DNA of 64,000 bases from Mercenaria mercenaria (GCF_021730395.1 NC_069364.1:83595972-83659971), one strand, 5' to 3'. Positions 46,717 to 58,351 are shown, counted from the stretch's first letter. Made by a program: numbers and translations. The notes: generated by a model not told the origin, from the sequence alone.

Positions 46717-48440
46717 TTAATTATCATCTGTGTCTACATCGCTTTCCTCAAGGTCTGGCTCTGCAAGCACTTCTTTTGTCGATTGACTTGTTGGAAGAGA
46801 CTTGAAATAATCATGAAACTCGCTGGGAATAATTCCTTTTTTTGCAAATGCTTAAGAGGTCTTTCTTTTTAGCGACTGATATTGGAAGCTTGCTCTTATA
46901 AGGCTTCGGTAGTGGGTCTTTGACTGGTAGTTGACTATCTTTTGTGAGTTGTATCCTCTCAAAATCCTTATCAGTCATACCATATTTGAAGTAACAAGCC
47001 TGTGAATTGTTTTTTTTTTGTAAACCTGATCTACTTCATTTCCGTCCAGTTTACTTTCACTCCACTGTCAGAATGTTTGATCTTGATGTTGTTTGCTTTA
47101 AGTTGTTTGTAATTAATAAAGTCTCCATATTTTACTGGCACAACAGTGTACGGCTTGTAACGTCTGGCCATGGTTATCACAGTGTCAAACTGGCTTGGAA
47201 TGTTTATCTGAGTATCTTATTTTTAGCAAACTCGATTGCAGCATGCATACTGTCACATTCCATATGAGAGTAGCCAGATTCAAGGAATTTGTGATCTATC
47301 TGTTTAATATTCTCGATTGTGTTTACCGCATACAGCAGACTGGGTGCCATAATTTGATTTCAGTTTTGTCCTGTACATGCATCCGAATATAATACTACAG
47401 TTTCAAATGATTGTGGTAGAGATTGTAGATAAAGGTATACACTCGTCGAAATCTCACAGGAACCCCTCCTCCCATTAACCTCTGACCACACATAACATGA
47501 TCCGTTGCCGTTTCTCAAACTGTAAACTGATAGATTATAGCAACACAACTTCCTCATGTAGTACATTACACTGACTAAACTACAGGGGGTGTACAGCACC
47601 GATTGTAGATCAAAGGTACATGTGTGTATCTTACCGTCTTGCTTGGCTAAGTTTTTGCCTTTTTCCTTTTCTTCCCGAGCTGTTATTTTACACTGCTGGT
47701 GTTTTTCGAACTCTTCTTTCATTTTATCTGTTAACACACCATCTTTTTCAGCTACATGGTATTTTGCGCACAAATTGCATTGATCTTTTAGGAACATGAA
47801 ACGAGAGATTAAACTCCTCATTAAATATTCGTCTGTACATTGACAGTTTCACTGGTGTTTGTTCCTTTTGGTGGCATGACGCTGTATACAGATCATACAT
47901 TTTTTTAATCATTAAGTTTGATTCAAGATATTTGCGCTTCGCCTCTTTTCTGATATAATGCGAGGCTACAGTAGGAAAAGACCCAATATGCTGTATGACA
48001 CTGCCTAAACTTTCATCTGTTGCTTTTTAAGCTGATGGGTATTTTCCTCGTCGTTCATTTCCCTCAAAATGACCAGCAACTTTATTAGCTAGTGCATGTA
48101 CTACATATGCTTCGCCAACATCTAGAGTTTTTAGAAAAAAAAAACTTTTTGCAGACTCGAATGTTAATTCCATTGATTTCAAATAAATAATGTCTTGCTA
48201 TTTGTTTCTTCTTGATAACAGTTTGCCCACTTTCATCAAAAAATGATTTGGTTTCTTTCTCTTGAACTCTGGCACAGATGAAATCTTTTTGTATTTCATA
48301 TGATCCCATAGCCCAATATGTTTCAAATATGCTCATTCTCTCCTCATCGGTACATTTTTTTGTTGCACTTGTATCTACAGTGTGAACAGTCACAATCCTT
48401 CATTGTTTTCTTAGAAACATGTTTTCTAGTTGCTTATATA
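46717..48440 (-). pseudogene. DDE-transposase-like protein (SDACTGQN family), decayed
   Basis: Similarity runs from DCDCSHCRYKC and KKCTDEERMSIFETYWAMGS (N-terminal, about 48400-48300) through INIRVCKKFF and GSVIQHIGSFPTVASHYIRK. It continues through KDQCNLCAKYHVAEKDG, FDLQSVLYTPCSLVSVMYYM, RKLCCYNLSVY, YVWSEVNGRRGSCEI and VVLYSDACTGQN (47360). It ends with SHMECDSMHAAIEFA, ARRYKPYTVVPVKYGDFINY and DLLSICKKG, with a final stop at 46719-46717. This is the layout of a common, poorly named invertebrate transposase-like family whose SDNC.GQN motif fits a catalytic Asp of an RNase H fold. About six or more stops and frame changes are spread along it, for example in A-runs near 48128 and 48360 and a TGA directly after GQN. 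The longest intact pieces are 47821-47360 and 48393-48085. Confidence 0.7.
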
Positions 48441-49297
48441 TAATCTTTGCCACTCAACTTTAGTGACTTGCGTATGTTTCGTTTCCAATTTTCAGGGGTA
48501 GCTTTACGTTTTCGAAATGTTTTTTTCCTGATTGGTTTGATAAGCTTTCTTTCTTTGAGTACACATATCTCGTTGCGTGGAGCATGTTGCTTCTGGTGAT
48601 GTTGGCGTTGTAATAAATATTTCATCCGGGCTGTTATTTTGCGCATCAGAGCAGTTACTGCATTCATTGTCCATGCAAACGGTAGACTTTCTTGTTTTTC
48701 GCATGCATCATAGTGTTCAAGAACATTTGGTACTGATATGTAGGCAAGACATATTTCGTCTGTGTTTGAACTTGATGCAATATTTAGTGAAGGTTGTATT
48801 TTAATCATTTGCTGGTCAACTTTGCTTGTGTATATTATCAATGTGAAACCAAACATGTTGGCAAGAGCAAGTGGAAGAAAGTCAGCTACTTTACTGGACC
48901 AATATCCTTCTTGTTTCAGGTGCTCGATTTCTGTTAAATACATCATAATGAATGATTCCTCATCTTCTGGATTAAATGAGTTTAAGAGGAATCCCATATA
49001 TTCCTCGGCATGCTCTTCAAGATGATTGCATAAAGACTGACGCAATTCAAGACTTGTTCCACTTATTTTACCCGAGAATAAAACTGCATCAAAAAAGCAG
49101 TTGCCGTGACGCAAGATCTTTCGTCTCTTCAATCCATTGCATTTCAAAACTTGGTCTACCCTTCCTTCGTTTGCTTTTATAATGGCATTCTGCACTAATG
49201 ATTGAACCATATTGATATCTTTCACATTCTGTATTTTTTTGTTGTTGTCATTTTTTCGTTTCTTTGCTTGTGTAAATGATTCCTTGATAGTTTGCAT
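48434..49297 (-). CDS. OTU-domain cysteine protease segment
   Basis: An intact 287-codon frame. Residues 1-55 are basic and helical. The OTU fold starts at about 60: RHGNCFFDAVLF holds the catalytic Cys67 (family consensus DGNCLFRA; here Asp is His), then LRQSLCNHLEEHAEEYMGFL, GYWSSKVADFLPLALANMFG and LIIYTS. The catalytic His195 with Asp197 lies in VPNVLEHYDACE. OTU enzymes cleave ubiquitin-like modifiers. The C-terminal 80 residues are Lys/Arg-rich (RKRKATPENWKRNIRKSLKL) and run into the transposase-like part: after one stop the same reading continues RKHVSKKTMKDCDCSHC. Upstream, DNDETYVPV and STDTEFYSDVSDKTRKN lead in. So this is probably the middle of one long protein. Confidence 0.7.
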   Translation of the reverse strand: MQTIKESFTQAKKRKNDNNKKIQNVKDINMVQSLVQNAIIKANEGRVDQVLKCNGLKRRKILRHGNCFFDAVLFSGKISGTSLELRQSLCNHLEEHAEEYMGFLLNSFNPEDEESFIMMYLTEIEHLKQEGYWSSKVADFLPLALANMFGFTLIIYTSKVDQQMIKIQPSLNIASSSNTDEICLAYISVPNVLEHYDACEKQESLPFAWTMNAVTALMRKITARMKYLLQRQHHQKQHAPRNEICVLKERKLIKPIRKKTFRKRKATPENWKRNIRKSLKLSGKDYI

Positions 49298-49549
49298 GAA
49301 ATCAATGTTTTTTCGAGTTTTATCAGATACATCAGAGTAGAACTCCGTGTCTGTAGAGTTTAAGTCTTTTTATACTGGAACGTATGTTTCGTCGTTATCA
49401 CTGGTACCACACATTTTTGCTTGTTTCTGTGCATAGACACTAAGGGGAATATTGTCGTCTGTACCAGAAGATACGTATTTCAGTTACTTTCTTGTTTGCC
49501 TCATTTTTCGTCGATATTTTCTTGTACTTTTCATACTGTCGTTATTTTG

Positions 49550-50765
49550 TTAACTGATATTTTCCTTTGTCAACTCACTATAACATGTAACATTCTGACT
49601 TTCATTTATATCATTGTTAATCAATATGTTACCATGAACAGTACTGTATTTATTGCTGGTATTTACAGGTGCAAAATCAGTGCCACAAACAATACTTTGA
49701 CCGTCATTAACATTACTGTCACTCACTACCTTCTTTTCCTTATTTATGTTTGAATTTCCTGGTATTATTCCATTGTCACAGGCGTTATTTTGAAAGTTTT
49801 CAATGTTACTGTCCATCACTGTATTACATTGCACTGCATCATCATTATTGCTTATATTTCCTGGTGTTATTTCATTGTAGCATGCACTATTTTGACCGTC
49901 TTCAATGTTACTGTCCATCACTAAGTTACAGTGCACTGCGTCACCATTATCACTTGTATTTCCTGGTGTCAATGCATTGTAACATACACTTTGATCGTCT
50001 TCAACATTAGTGTCAATCACTTTGTTACTTGGCACTGTGTCACATGTTTTTATTTCCTGGTGTTATTTCATTGTAACATGCACTATTTTGACCGTCTTCA
50101 ACATTACTGTCCATCCCTGCGTTATTTTGAACTGCACCATATTTCCTGATGTTATTTCATTGTAACATGCTCTATTTTGACCGTCGACAACATTACTGTC
50201 CTTCTCTATGTTACTTTGCACTGCATCATCATTATTGCTTGTATGTATTTCCTGGTGTTATTTTATTGTAACTTGAACTGTTTTGGTTTTCAAAGCTACT
50301 GTCTATCATTATATTACGTCGTATTGCGTCATTTCTATAGCTTGTATTTTCAGGTAGTACTTCTCTATCATACGCACTATTTTCACTGTCGTTAACGTTA
50401 CTGTCCATCACTATGTTACATTGCACCGTTTCATTATCATTACTTGTAATCATTGTTGTTATTTCATTTTCCCGAGCACCATTATAACCCTTGTCAAAGT
50501 TATTATACATCACTATGTTGTGTCGCTTATAACTTGTATTTTCAGGTAATATACAGTTGTCACAAGCATCATTTCCACCATCTTTGATTTCAACCTTTAC
50601 TGTTATTGCTACGTTTTCACCGCTATATTGCTGACTTTCTACAGCTGAATTTCCGCCTTCTGTGTTACAAAACTCAGTCTGGCACCTTTGACTGTGTGTG
50701 TATTCGTTTTCTAGTTCCATCACATCTTCTATCGGTTGTCCTTCATTTGAAGAATCAGACCACAT
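49550..50765 (-). pseudogene. Acidic 34-residue tandem-repeat N-terminal region
   Basis: Two open pieces (50765-50232 and 50035-49550) on one strand encode MWSDSSNEGQPIEDVMELEN, a Ser/Glu-rich stretch, then about eight or nine repeats. One repeat reads NLVMDSNIEDGQNSACYNEI, then TPGNISNNDDAVQC (34 residues, 102 bp). The repeats are Asn/Asp-rich with a conserved Cys pair. A frame change near 50240 and a stop near 49550 separate the pieces from each other and from the OTU segment. Low-complexity acidic N termini are frequent in transposase-like proteins, but this regular repeat is unusual. The ATG follows a possible acceptor (ttttcatag). Confidence 0.6.
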
Positions 50766-50985
50766 CTATGAAAATTATAAGATTCTCAAATGTTACATTT
50801 ATTACATAAGGAGTGTTCTGTTTAAGCGTTACACTGAACAAAATATAATTTGTTTTTTATAAACAAAATATAAAACAAGATATTTATATTGGATTTTTAG
50901 AAGTTATTACCCTAAAACTGTCTATCAATTTACTATAAATAATATTGAATATAGTCTAAATTTGTCTGAAATAAAATATTCTTAC

Positions 50986-51061
50986 CTTGACTAGTTTGCA
51001 GAAAACCAGTTACAGTTAAAAAAGCAATTATAAAGCCGACATTAACCTTCTCCAAACTGAA
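50986..51061 (-). other. Possible 5' exon of the OTU/DDE locus
   Basis: An acceptor cccattttcag and a donor GTCAAG|gtaaga bound about 70-75 nt. The frames do not carry an ATG smoothly into 50765, so it would be 5' UTR. Support is splice signals only. Confidence 0.3.
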
Positions 51062-51657
51062 AATGGGAGCATTACACTGCAAATTGAAATTCTATATATT
51101 AAATTGTTTCTGTAACCTTACTTGATGCTAAATTTTGATAAATGGTTGGAGCAAAACTGTCATTTCTGTTTATACAAGAGTTGTGCTGACATTTAAGCAA
51201 TTTAATCGAAAATCTGTCAGTGCAAAAACCCGGCAGTTTTAAATAGTTGGTTTCTGCACCAACTGCTTGTTAACTTATCACTGACGTGTTGCATTGCAAA
51301 TTTTCATGCTTTGTTTTTGCTCCAAAATCATACACAATGGCACTCCATATTGTTCCAGCAAAAAGCTCGTATTTCTAAAAACGTGGTTTTTGCTCTAGTA
51401 AATGAGTTAAGTTTAGAAGAAATTGTTCATGCAAAGTGATAGTATTTTGAAATACGTGCTTATTGCTGATTTGTTTTACTATATATGCATGGAAGTGTAG
51501 GAAGTATATGAAGATACGAGGTTATGATCTCGGAAAATCTCTAGAAAATCAATACTTGGTTTGGTCACAAATCAATGTCTCAAAAAACGACATTTCCTAT
51601 AGGTCTAAAAATTTGTGACGATGTGCAAATGACCAAAATACATGTATATATGTAAAA

Positions 51658-53020
51658 CAAGAGCTCACCTAAGAAACACACCATAACAGTGTAAAACATG
51701 TTTGACCTAGTGATTTAATGGAAACAAATATTCTGACCAATTTTTATTGAGATTGGACCAAACAATTGGTCTCTTGCGATAAAACAAGCATTTTCTTAGA
51801 TATGACCTAGTTTTTGAACCTAGATTTTATCAAGGCAATCATTCTGACCAAAATTCATGAAGATCAATTGAAAATACAGCCTCTATCACATACACAAGTT
51901 TTTTCTTTGATTTGACCAAGTGACCTAGTTTTTGATCTCACATGACCCATATTCAAATTCGACCTAGATTTCATTACGGCAATCATCCTGACCAAATTTC
52001 ATAAAAATCAATTGAAAAAAACAGTCTCTATCGCATACACAAGATTTTTCTTTAATTTGGCCTAGTTACCTAGTTTTTGACCTCAGATAACCCATATTCA
52101 AACTCGATCTAGATTTCATCAAGGCAATCACTCTGACCAAATTTCATGAAGATCAATTGAAAACTACATCCTCTATTGCATACACAATGTTTTTCTTCAA
52201 TTTGACCTAGTGACCTAGTTTTTGACCCCAGATGACCCATTTTCGAACTTGGCCTAGATTTTTTCAAGGTAATCATTCTGGCTAAATTTCATGAAGATCA
52301 ATTGAAAAATTAAGCCCCTATCGCATACACAAGGTTTTTCTTTGATTTGACCTAGTGACCTAGTTTTTGACCCGAGATGACCCATTTTCGAACTCGGCCT
52401 AGATTTTATCAAGATTATCATTCTGACCAATATTCATGAAGAATAATTGAAAAATACAGCCTCTATCGCATACAAAAGGTTTTTCTTTGATTTGACCTAG
52501 TGACCTAGGTTCTGATCCGAGAGAACCCATTTTCGAACTCAGCCTAGATTTCAACAAGGCAATCATTCTGACCAATATTCATGAAGATCAAATAAAAAAT
52601 GCAGCCTCTATCGCATACACAAGGTTTTTCTTTGATTTGATCTAGTGACCTAGTTTTTGACCCGACATGACCCATTTTCAAACTCGGCCTAGATTTCATC
52701 AAGGCAATCATTCTGACCAATATTCATGAAGATCAATTGAAAAATACAGTCTCTATCGCATACACAAGGTTTTTCTTTGATTTGACCTAGTGACCTAGTT
52801 TTTGACCCGAGATGACCAATTTTTGAACTTGGCCTAGATTTCATCAAGGTTATCATTCTGACCAATATTCATGAAGATTAATTGAAAAATACAGCCTCTA
52901 TCGCATACACAAGCTAAATGTTAACAGACGACGGACTACAGACAGACAGACAGACAGACGACGGACGCCGGACATCGAGTGATCAGAAAAACTCACCTGA
53001 GCACTGCTCAGGTGAGCTAA
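51658..53020 (+). mobile_element. Helitron-like tandem-repeat element, long
   Basis: It starts aaaacaagagctcacctaag (head hairpin lost). About nine monomers of roughly 146 bp follow ('ctctatcgcatacacaaggt', 'ttgacctagtgacctagttt'). Then come a gacagacagacagac tract and the same pre-tail as 46360 (gacgacggacgccggacatc). The tail hairpin is ctcacctgagc act gctcaggtgag (52992-53016), with CTAA at 53017-53020. It is nearly the same family as 45590-46403. Confidence 0.8.
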
Positions 53021-53039
53021 AAAGTCATTTTACCAAGCA

Positions 53040-53545
53040 TGTGTAGATACTAGTTTTTGCTGTAACCCGGCGAATTAATGTGTTTAGCACATATAAAATA
53101 ATATTTCTCATTAATTCATGAAAGACAGTGATTTATATTCCATAAAAGATGTCACTGTGCAAGTATTTTATCGATGGTATTAAATTTATACCTATTTTAC
53201 GTTTTCACTAGTCTTACGCCAACCTGACCTTTGAATACTATCAAGTAATGTGTGTTGCCATTTATAAAATGATATTTCTCATCAATTTATGAAAGATAAT
53301 GTCTTGTATTCCATTTAAGATGTCATTGTGCAAGTATTTTATAGCTGGTATTAAATCTATACATACATTACGCTTCTACCAGTCTTACGGGGCATCATTA
53401 CGCCGCCCTGAGCTTTGAATGCTATCTAGATAATATGTTTTACCTTTTATACAAAAATCTTCTCAATTTATGATAGAAAATGTTTCATATGCACTCTTCA
53501 AGTATTTCAGTTCTGGTATTAAATTTATATATACATTACGCCCCA
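53040..53545. repeat. Three degenerate repeats of about 170 bp
   Basis: 'atatttctcattaattcatgaaaga', 'gatgtcactgtgcaagtatt' and 'ggtattaaatttata' recur three times (for example near 53177, 53349 and 53515). Each ends in 'cattttacg/cattacg' words. It lies directly behind the Helitron-like tail. No coding. Confidence 0.7.
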
Positions 53546-53862
53546 TTTTGCGCCATTACGCATCATTTTGCTACATTACTGCACATTACTGTATTAAGGC
53601 AGACCCTACAAGAAACATTTGTCGTGTGTTCGTGTCGGCGGGTCGAAGTAACGAAAGGTCGAAAACAGCTCAGTTGTCGTGTGTTCGCCTTCCGCCTTTC
53701 AAGGCGAATACACGAATGATAAGGTGGCCATTTTATTACGTATTTTAGCTCAGAATTTACGCATGTGACACTTGTCAAAGCAAATACACAGTAGGCCTAC
53801 CTGTTTATCAAAAGTAATGTTCTATTCTTCTATAGCAGTGAAATTCAGTAGTAATTACTTAC

Positions 53863-53975
53863 CTTGCTGACAAAAATCAATCACGTATTCGGAAAATATC
53901 TCATCAAATGCACGCATCCTCAACATGAGACTGCGAATTTCAGCAAAAATACTTGGAAGTAAAACCTATATAGAC
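53863..53975 (-). promoter_or_regulatory. Possible promoter and first exon upstream of the OTU/DDE locus
   Basis: On the minus strand a TATA-like ctatatagg lies at about 53974-53966. About 40 nt downstream, ATG at 53926 opens MLRMRAFDEIFSEYVIDFCQ plus Q to a perfect donor CAAG|gtaagt (53863|53862) in phase 1. Joining to the OTU/DDE locus is unproven, since the phases do not match the 50765 ATG directly. It could be a leader exon of that locus or of another gene. Confidence 0.35.
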
Positions 53976-54267
53976 TCTGTATTGCTAGACAGATCAGTGA
54001 CTAATCATCAGGCGCGTAGCTGAGCTGACGCACGTGTGTACATTTTATTTTCTGAAGTGAAACTACGAAAAAGTGTTGTTTTTCTTCTAAAGATGCAATT
54101 AAAAGTTGGACTTAAGGGGGATTCAGAGTAAACAGACTTATTCTGATTGTCTCGTCAGTAAGAATAATTACCGAACCATTACAAAAAACATTACCCTTTG
54201 TTAGTGTCAAAAGGAGGTAGTTAATACGCGGTGTCAAAAATGAATTATTCCCATTTATTTTATGCTC

Positions 54268-54343
54268 TACTGTGAAATACTGAAATTTATCAGTGAAATA
54301 AAATTGATATTTTCACTGAAAATATCACTTTTATTTTTCACTG
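54268..54343. repeat. Short dispersed repeat, copy of 14131-14180
   Basis: 'gtgaaatactgaaatttatc' and 'aaattgatattttcactg' as at 14131, here followed by a second inverted cacttttatttttcactg. Confidence 0.5.
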
Positions 54344-54689
54344 ACCAGTACGAAACTACATTTCAATGCGAAATGATATGAATTATTAATGATAGGAATT
54401 TTCTTGCAAAATATTCTTCAGTAAAGGTAAAGATGCATAAACATAATAAAAGGATCATAAATATTTACAGTTGTAAAAGAAATCAGGAAACGTAATAGAA
54501 CTATTTATAGTTTTTTCTACAAAGACATCCTGACGTCACGACATTATGACGTTTTGATGCGATGCACGTGACGTTGCGCGGAGAAACTGAATACAGTTTG
54601 GTTAAAACATTGAAAATGTATAAAATAAATAGAAAATTTGTTTGTTTCAGTGCAAGATCGAAATATATTTTACTCGTGAACACCATAAT

Positions 54690-54760
54690 GCATGGGCGTA
54701 GGAGCAAGTTTAACTTGGGGGAGGGGGGGGGGGGAAACCTTTTCGACCGGCGGTTTGTGT

Positions 54761-54789
<29 letters not shown>
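54690..54789. repeat. G-homopolymer tracts in a 'gggcgtaggagc' repeat
   Basis: 'gggcgtaggagcaagtttaa' is followed by G-runs of about 12 (54725) and about 28 bp (54761-54789). Homopolymer lengths are probably unreliable. A mirror-image 'tgctcctacgcctatg' ends a C/G-rich stretch at 56460-56585. Confidence 0.75.
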
Positions 54790-54792
<3 letters not shown>

Positions 54793-56459
54793 GCGGCAAG
54801 GTATCCTCAGTACATTATTCGTGACAAAGCCTCAAAGCATTGTACAGGGATTAATTGGGCCATAGGCCTCTCAAACCTTTATGTTTTAGCAATCATTGAG
54901 TTATTCTGATGATACACATACGACTAGGCACTGAACTGTCCTAATCAGTCTAATCAGTCATATTATGTATTGTTCTAATTAAGTGTGCCATTTTTTTACA
55001 TTCTTCTGTTGAAGCCCTGGACATACAATCAATTAGCACTGCATTTGTCTAATTGTGGTATAAAGTTGTGGAAATATCATTTCCCTTGAATGAACAATGA
55101 AAAACAAAAAAAATACATAACGTTTACAGGGGTTACTAGAGCCCGAAAATTGCAGAGTCACCGGAACTTAGGGCCTCAAAATTTTTGAGGGTCATTTAAA
55201 ATACAGGAGTGCGCTGTCCAACGTCCATAGAAGACTATGTTTTATTCAGATCATAGGGAAGAAATCTTACTAAGAAAACATAAAAAGACATTATATGAGC
55301 ATAAGTAAATGTCAGTTTAGGTCATTATATCTCAATATTGGTAAATATACTTTTTCAATTTCTGTCTCTTTTGTATTAATTTTCTCTCATGTTCCATCTA
55401 AATTTTTAATTATAATACAGCTGCTAATCTCTATAAATGATTACACAAAATGTACAATCGATACTGGTATATTTAGAATGTCTCGAATGTCGTTTTTTGC
55501 TCGTTTACGAAAACAAGCTAAGTCAGCCGATAAGTTCCTCAATATAATGATTGATATTATAATTAAAAACGCATTGAAAGTCAAGTTTTTTAAGGAAGTT
55601 TTGGAAATATGATATGAATCTGGGGGTAATTAGACCGTGAACGGACATTTCTAAACTTATTTTTGCTTTCAAAATTCATCAAAATTTGTGAAGTTTCTTG
55701 TTGAAATTACGATATGATCACTAAACAATGGTCTAATTTAAAGTTGGCATGAAAAAACCTTGCAGGGCACCTTTCACATGCTCGGTAATCAGCTGCTTAC
55801 GATAATTTAATAATTGGCGCCTTTTTTGACAGTACACATGATTCGCTTTATCAAATAATCTCAACACTTCATTGATTCTTGTTACCTATGTGCACTCGCC
55901 GTGACGTAACTTGCTGATAAAAAACTCAGCGAGGCATGTCTACAGGAGAAAGGGCGGGATTTAGCAGAGATCAAAGGCAGAAAGGCAGGAGGGCATGACC
56001 GCGAGTGTTTATTTTGAATACACGTGTCTATCGTGGAAATAGTTTTACTGCAGGAAATTAATGCTAAGAGAAAGGATTATCAAAGGAAAATGCCCCCGGG
56101 TCCCGAAGGACGCACAGGCAAGTATTCTGCCGGGTCCTTTGAGCGTCTTTTGAAAATCTCCCGGGTCTGGACCCGGGGTCCCGGGTCAAATGGAACCCCT
56201 GCGTTTACATGCGTAAACAGGCTTAATAGTTAGGCCTACATTGATTTTGCAGACGCTCAAACCGGAACTGTAGTGATTGCGCTCAATGATATATTATTTT
56301 TATAAAATGTAAACGATTCTTGGCGTGGCGCGTACAGATTTCAGTACTCACACTAGGGAAAGAGACATGTTTAGTCAGAATACAAGGGAAGGCAAAATGC
56401 AGATCAGAAATCACATTGAAAAGAATTATATGATGCTAAGTAAATGTTATATAAGACTG
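54790..56459. other. Unassigned stretch between two G/C-rich ends
   Basis: No supported gene. The plus-strand frame at 55295-55612 is AT-rich with no motif. It may be the interior of an element with GCGTAGGAGCA ends. Confidence 0.3.
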
Positions 56460-56585
56460 CAATTTATATCTCTTTTCCAAAATATTCGGGGGGCCAAACT
56501 ATACTTTGGCCCCCCCTCTCCTAGCTTTGGGGGGCCTGGCCCCCGCTGCCCCCCCCCCCCCCGCCCCCTGCTCCTACGCCTATGT
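56460..56585. repeat. C/G-rich repeat end, inverted mate of 54690
   Basis: 'ttcggggggccaaactatac', 'tttggccccccctctcctag', a C-run of about 14 and 'tgctcctacgcctatg'. It contains internal ggggggcc/ggcccccc inverted words. Confidence 0.65.
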
Positions 56586-57427
56586 AATGTACATTTTCTC
56601 TCGTGGCTTCGCCACTCGTGAAAATATTGCATTATAATATTCACTCGGTGAAATTTATTTCGACCTTACACTAAAACAAGCAAATATCCTCTATTTATTT
56701 AGAATCTACATTGTCGGAATTTTTTTTTTAAAAAAAAATTGCTTCGTCTGTTAACCTTAAAGGGTCTTCAATATAATTAGTATTTATTCATCAACTTAAC
56801 AACCATAAATGTAACAGACAGTCAAAGCCAAAATGATTTTTAGGTCGAGACCACGAAGCGGGTTCAATTTATTATAAACGAATTCTGGAGACTGCAAGAA
56901 TATCAGTAATGACAGTTTTTTTTCGCTGAACAGAACAGAACATTTCTTTTATTTTACCTAGGCAGTTTTCTATACAATAAGGGGAATATAAGTATATAAC
57001 ACAATGTTGATATAAAACAAACATTTGAATGATTCCGGTACAGGAAAAAATACAAATGTAGCATGTAACAACAATTTCAACGTTGAGTAAAATAAACAAA
57101 CACTCAGTTTTACTGATGGTGAGCAGGGATACATTTACTATTAGCCTGTCTAAAATGTGCACTTTTTATACAGAATGTGTAATGTCTAGTACCATTGAGA
57201 AATAATTACAATGTAGTTTAAAGACTTCTGTTTGCGAAAACATTTCCCCGATCTATCACTCGAAAATCATTAACCGTATTTTGAAAATACTGTTGCTATA
57301 GTCCGTGTATGATAACTTCGGAGTGACGTCACGTTTGTTTATGTTTTCTGGACTTTTAGAACTAACAAAATAGGTAAAGCAGCTTACATAAACAATAATG
57401 TTAGGTATATTTTATTGCAACAGGTCA

Positions 57428-57503
57428 GTCAGTTCCGGTAGTTCAGTGGTTAAGCATTAGTCTTTGAAATATCGAATATTGCGGGCCGTGGGTTCTAATC
57501 GAG
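57428..57503 (+). repeat. tRNA-like module
   Basis: 'ccggtagttcagtggttaag' (A-box-like) and 'gggccgtgggttctaatcga' (B-box-like) are about 50 nt apart, followed by a T-rich tract. Proper cloverleaf pairing is poor. Probably a tRNA/SINE relic. Confidence 0.5.
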
Positions 57504-57987
57504 GAGAATGTTGTTGTTGGGGTTTTTTTTTGTTGTTTCTCTTTCAGGGTAACAACCATAATCATTCATTTCTCCTGGAATATATTTTTATTTATTTAGA
57601 TAGAAATGTTATTGAATTCATTTCTGTTCAAAGGGGACCAAGCATCAGCTCTATGTAAACACATCGTATTATGAATGCATAGTCACGGAAACACTCGGAA
57701 ATTCCGTGCAGGTTAAATTTCTCTCTGGTATATTGCCAGTATTAGTGTAGTCAAGATGTCCGAGGTGTCCACGTATTTTTGCAAAGAGAAACACTGTTCA
57801 GTATAAGAATGATGCTTAATGCATACTACAAAATATTCTGGAGGTTATTTCAAGCATCATCATTTTTTCATATTTTAGTTCGTTATTGTATACCATAGTG
57901 CTGTATTACTGCATTTTGAATATTTTCAATTGTCTTTGAAAAAAAGTATTTGTAATTAAAACATAGATAAAGGATTTAAAAAAAGTA

Positions 57988-58066
57988 TAAATCACGGTGG
58001 GATTCGAACCAACGCGACAACGGAAATATAAAAGAATCGCACATGTAAGGCTAACTCTCTACGACC
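57988..58066 (-). repeat. tRNA-like module
   Basis: On the minus strand ggtcgtagagagttagcctt (A-box-like) is followed by gttggttcgaatcccaccgt (excellent B-box/T-arm) and then a T-rich stretch. It is the most tRNA-like of the five modules, but the anticodon arm is not convincing by eye. Confidence 0.5.
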
Positions 58067-58224
58067 GGTACTAATCTTCTACTTTAAAGTAAGCGTTTCA
58101 GTTAGTAGTATAATATAAAAGTGTTTACTTAGATAAATGATAATTATCGATTACCCTCCTGACTTGGACTCGTCAAAATAGTCACTCTGAAGTTATCAGA
58201 CACGGACTGTATATATAGCTAAAA

Positions 58225-58310
58225 CAATTCCAGGGGGGGAGCATGCCCCCAGAACCCCCCCCCCCCCTCCCCACTCCACACACCCATCCATGGTGCATAT
58301 TTCGGTTCAG
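58225..58310. repeat. G/C-rich low-complexity repeat end
   Basis: 'ccaggggggggagcatgccc' and a run of about 16 C/T, similar in style to the repeat ends at 44155 and 56500. Confidence 0.5.
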
Positions 58311-58351
58311 CTGCGCCCCCGATTATCAGCCAAAATGATCAGAGAATACGT

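Larger units (their letters stand above)
46717..50765 (-). mobile_element. Candidate OTU-bearing DNA transposon (coding body)
   Basis: The repeat region, OTU domain and DDE-like domain lie collinear on one strand, with connecting similarity across the breaks, so I treat them as one broken coding unit of about 1,300 codons. I found no terminal inverted repeats at either side. The left flank is a Helitron-like element ending 46403, and another sits at 51658-53020 upstream. It could instead be a domesticated or host-captured gene. Confidence 0.5.

Noticed and set aside
54725-54789. G-quadruplex regulatory element
   Set aside because: Long pure G-runs inside a repeat end are more simply homopolymer expansion or sequencing error. 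No gene is nearby.
57428-58066. Functional tRNA genes
   Set aside because: B-boxes are good, but acceptor and anticodon stems do not pair convincingly by eye, so I call them tRNA-like relics.
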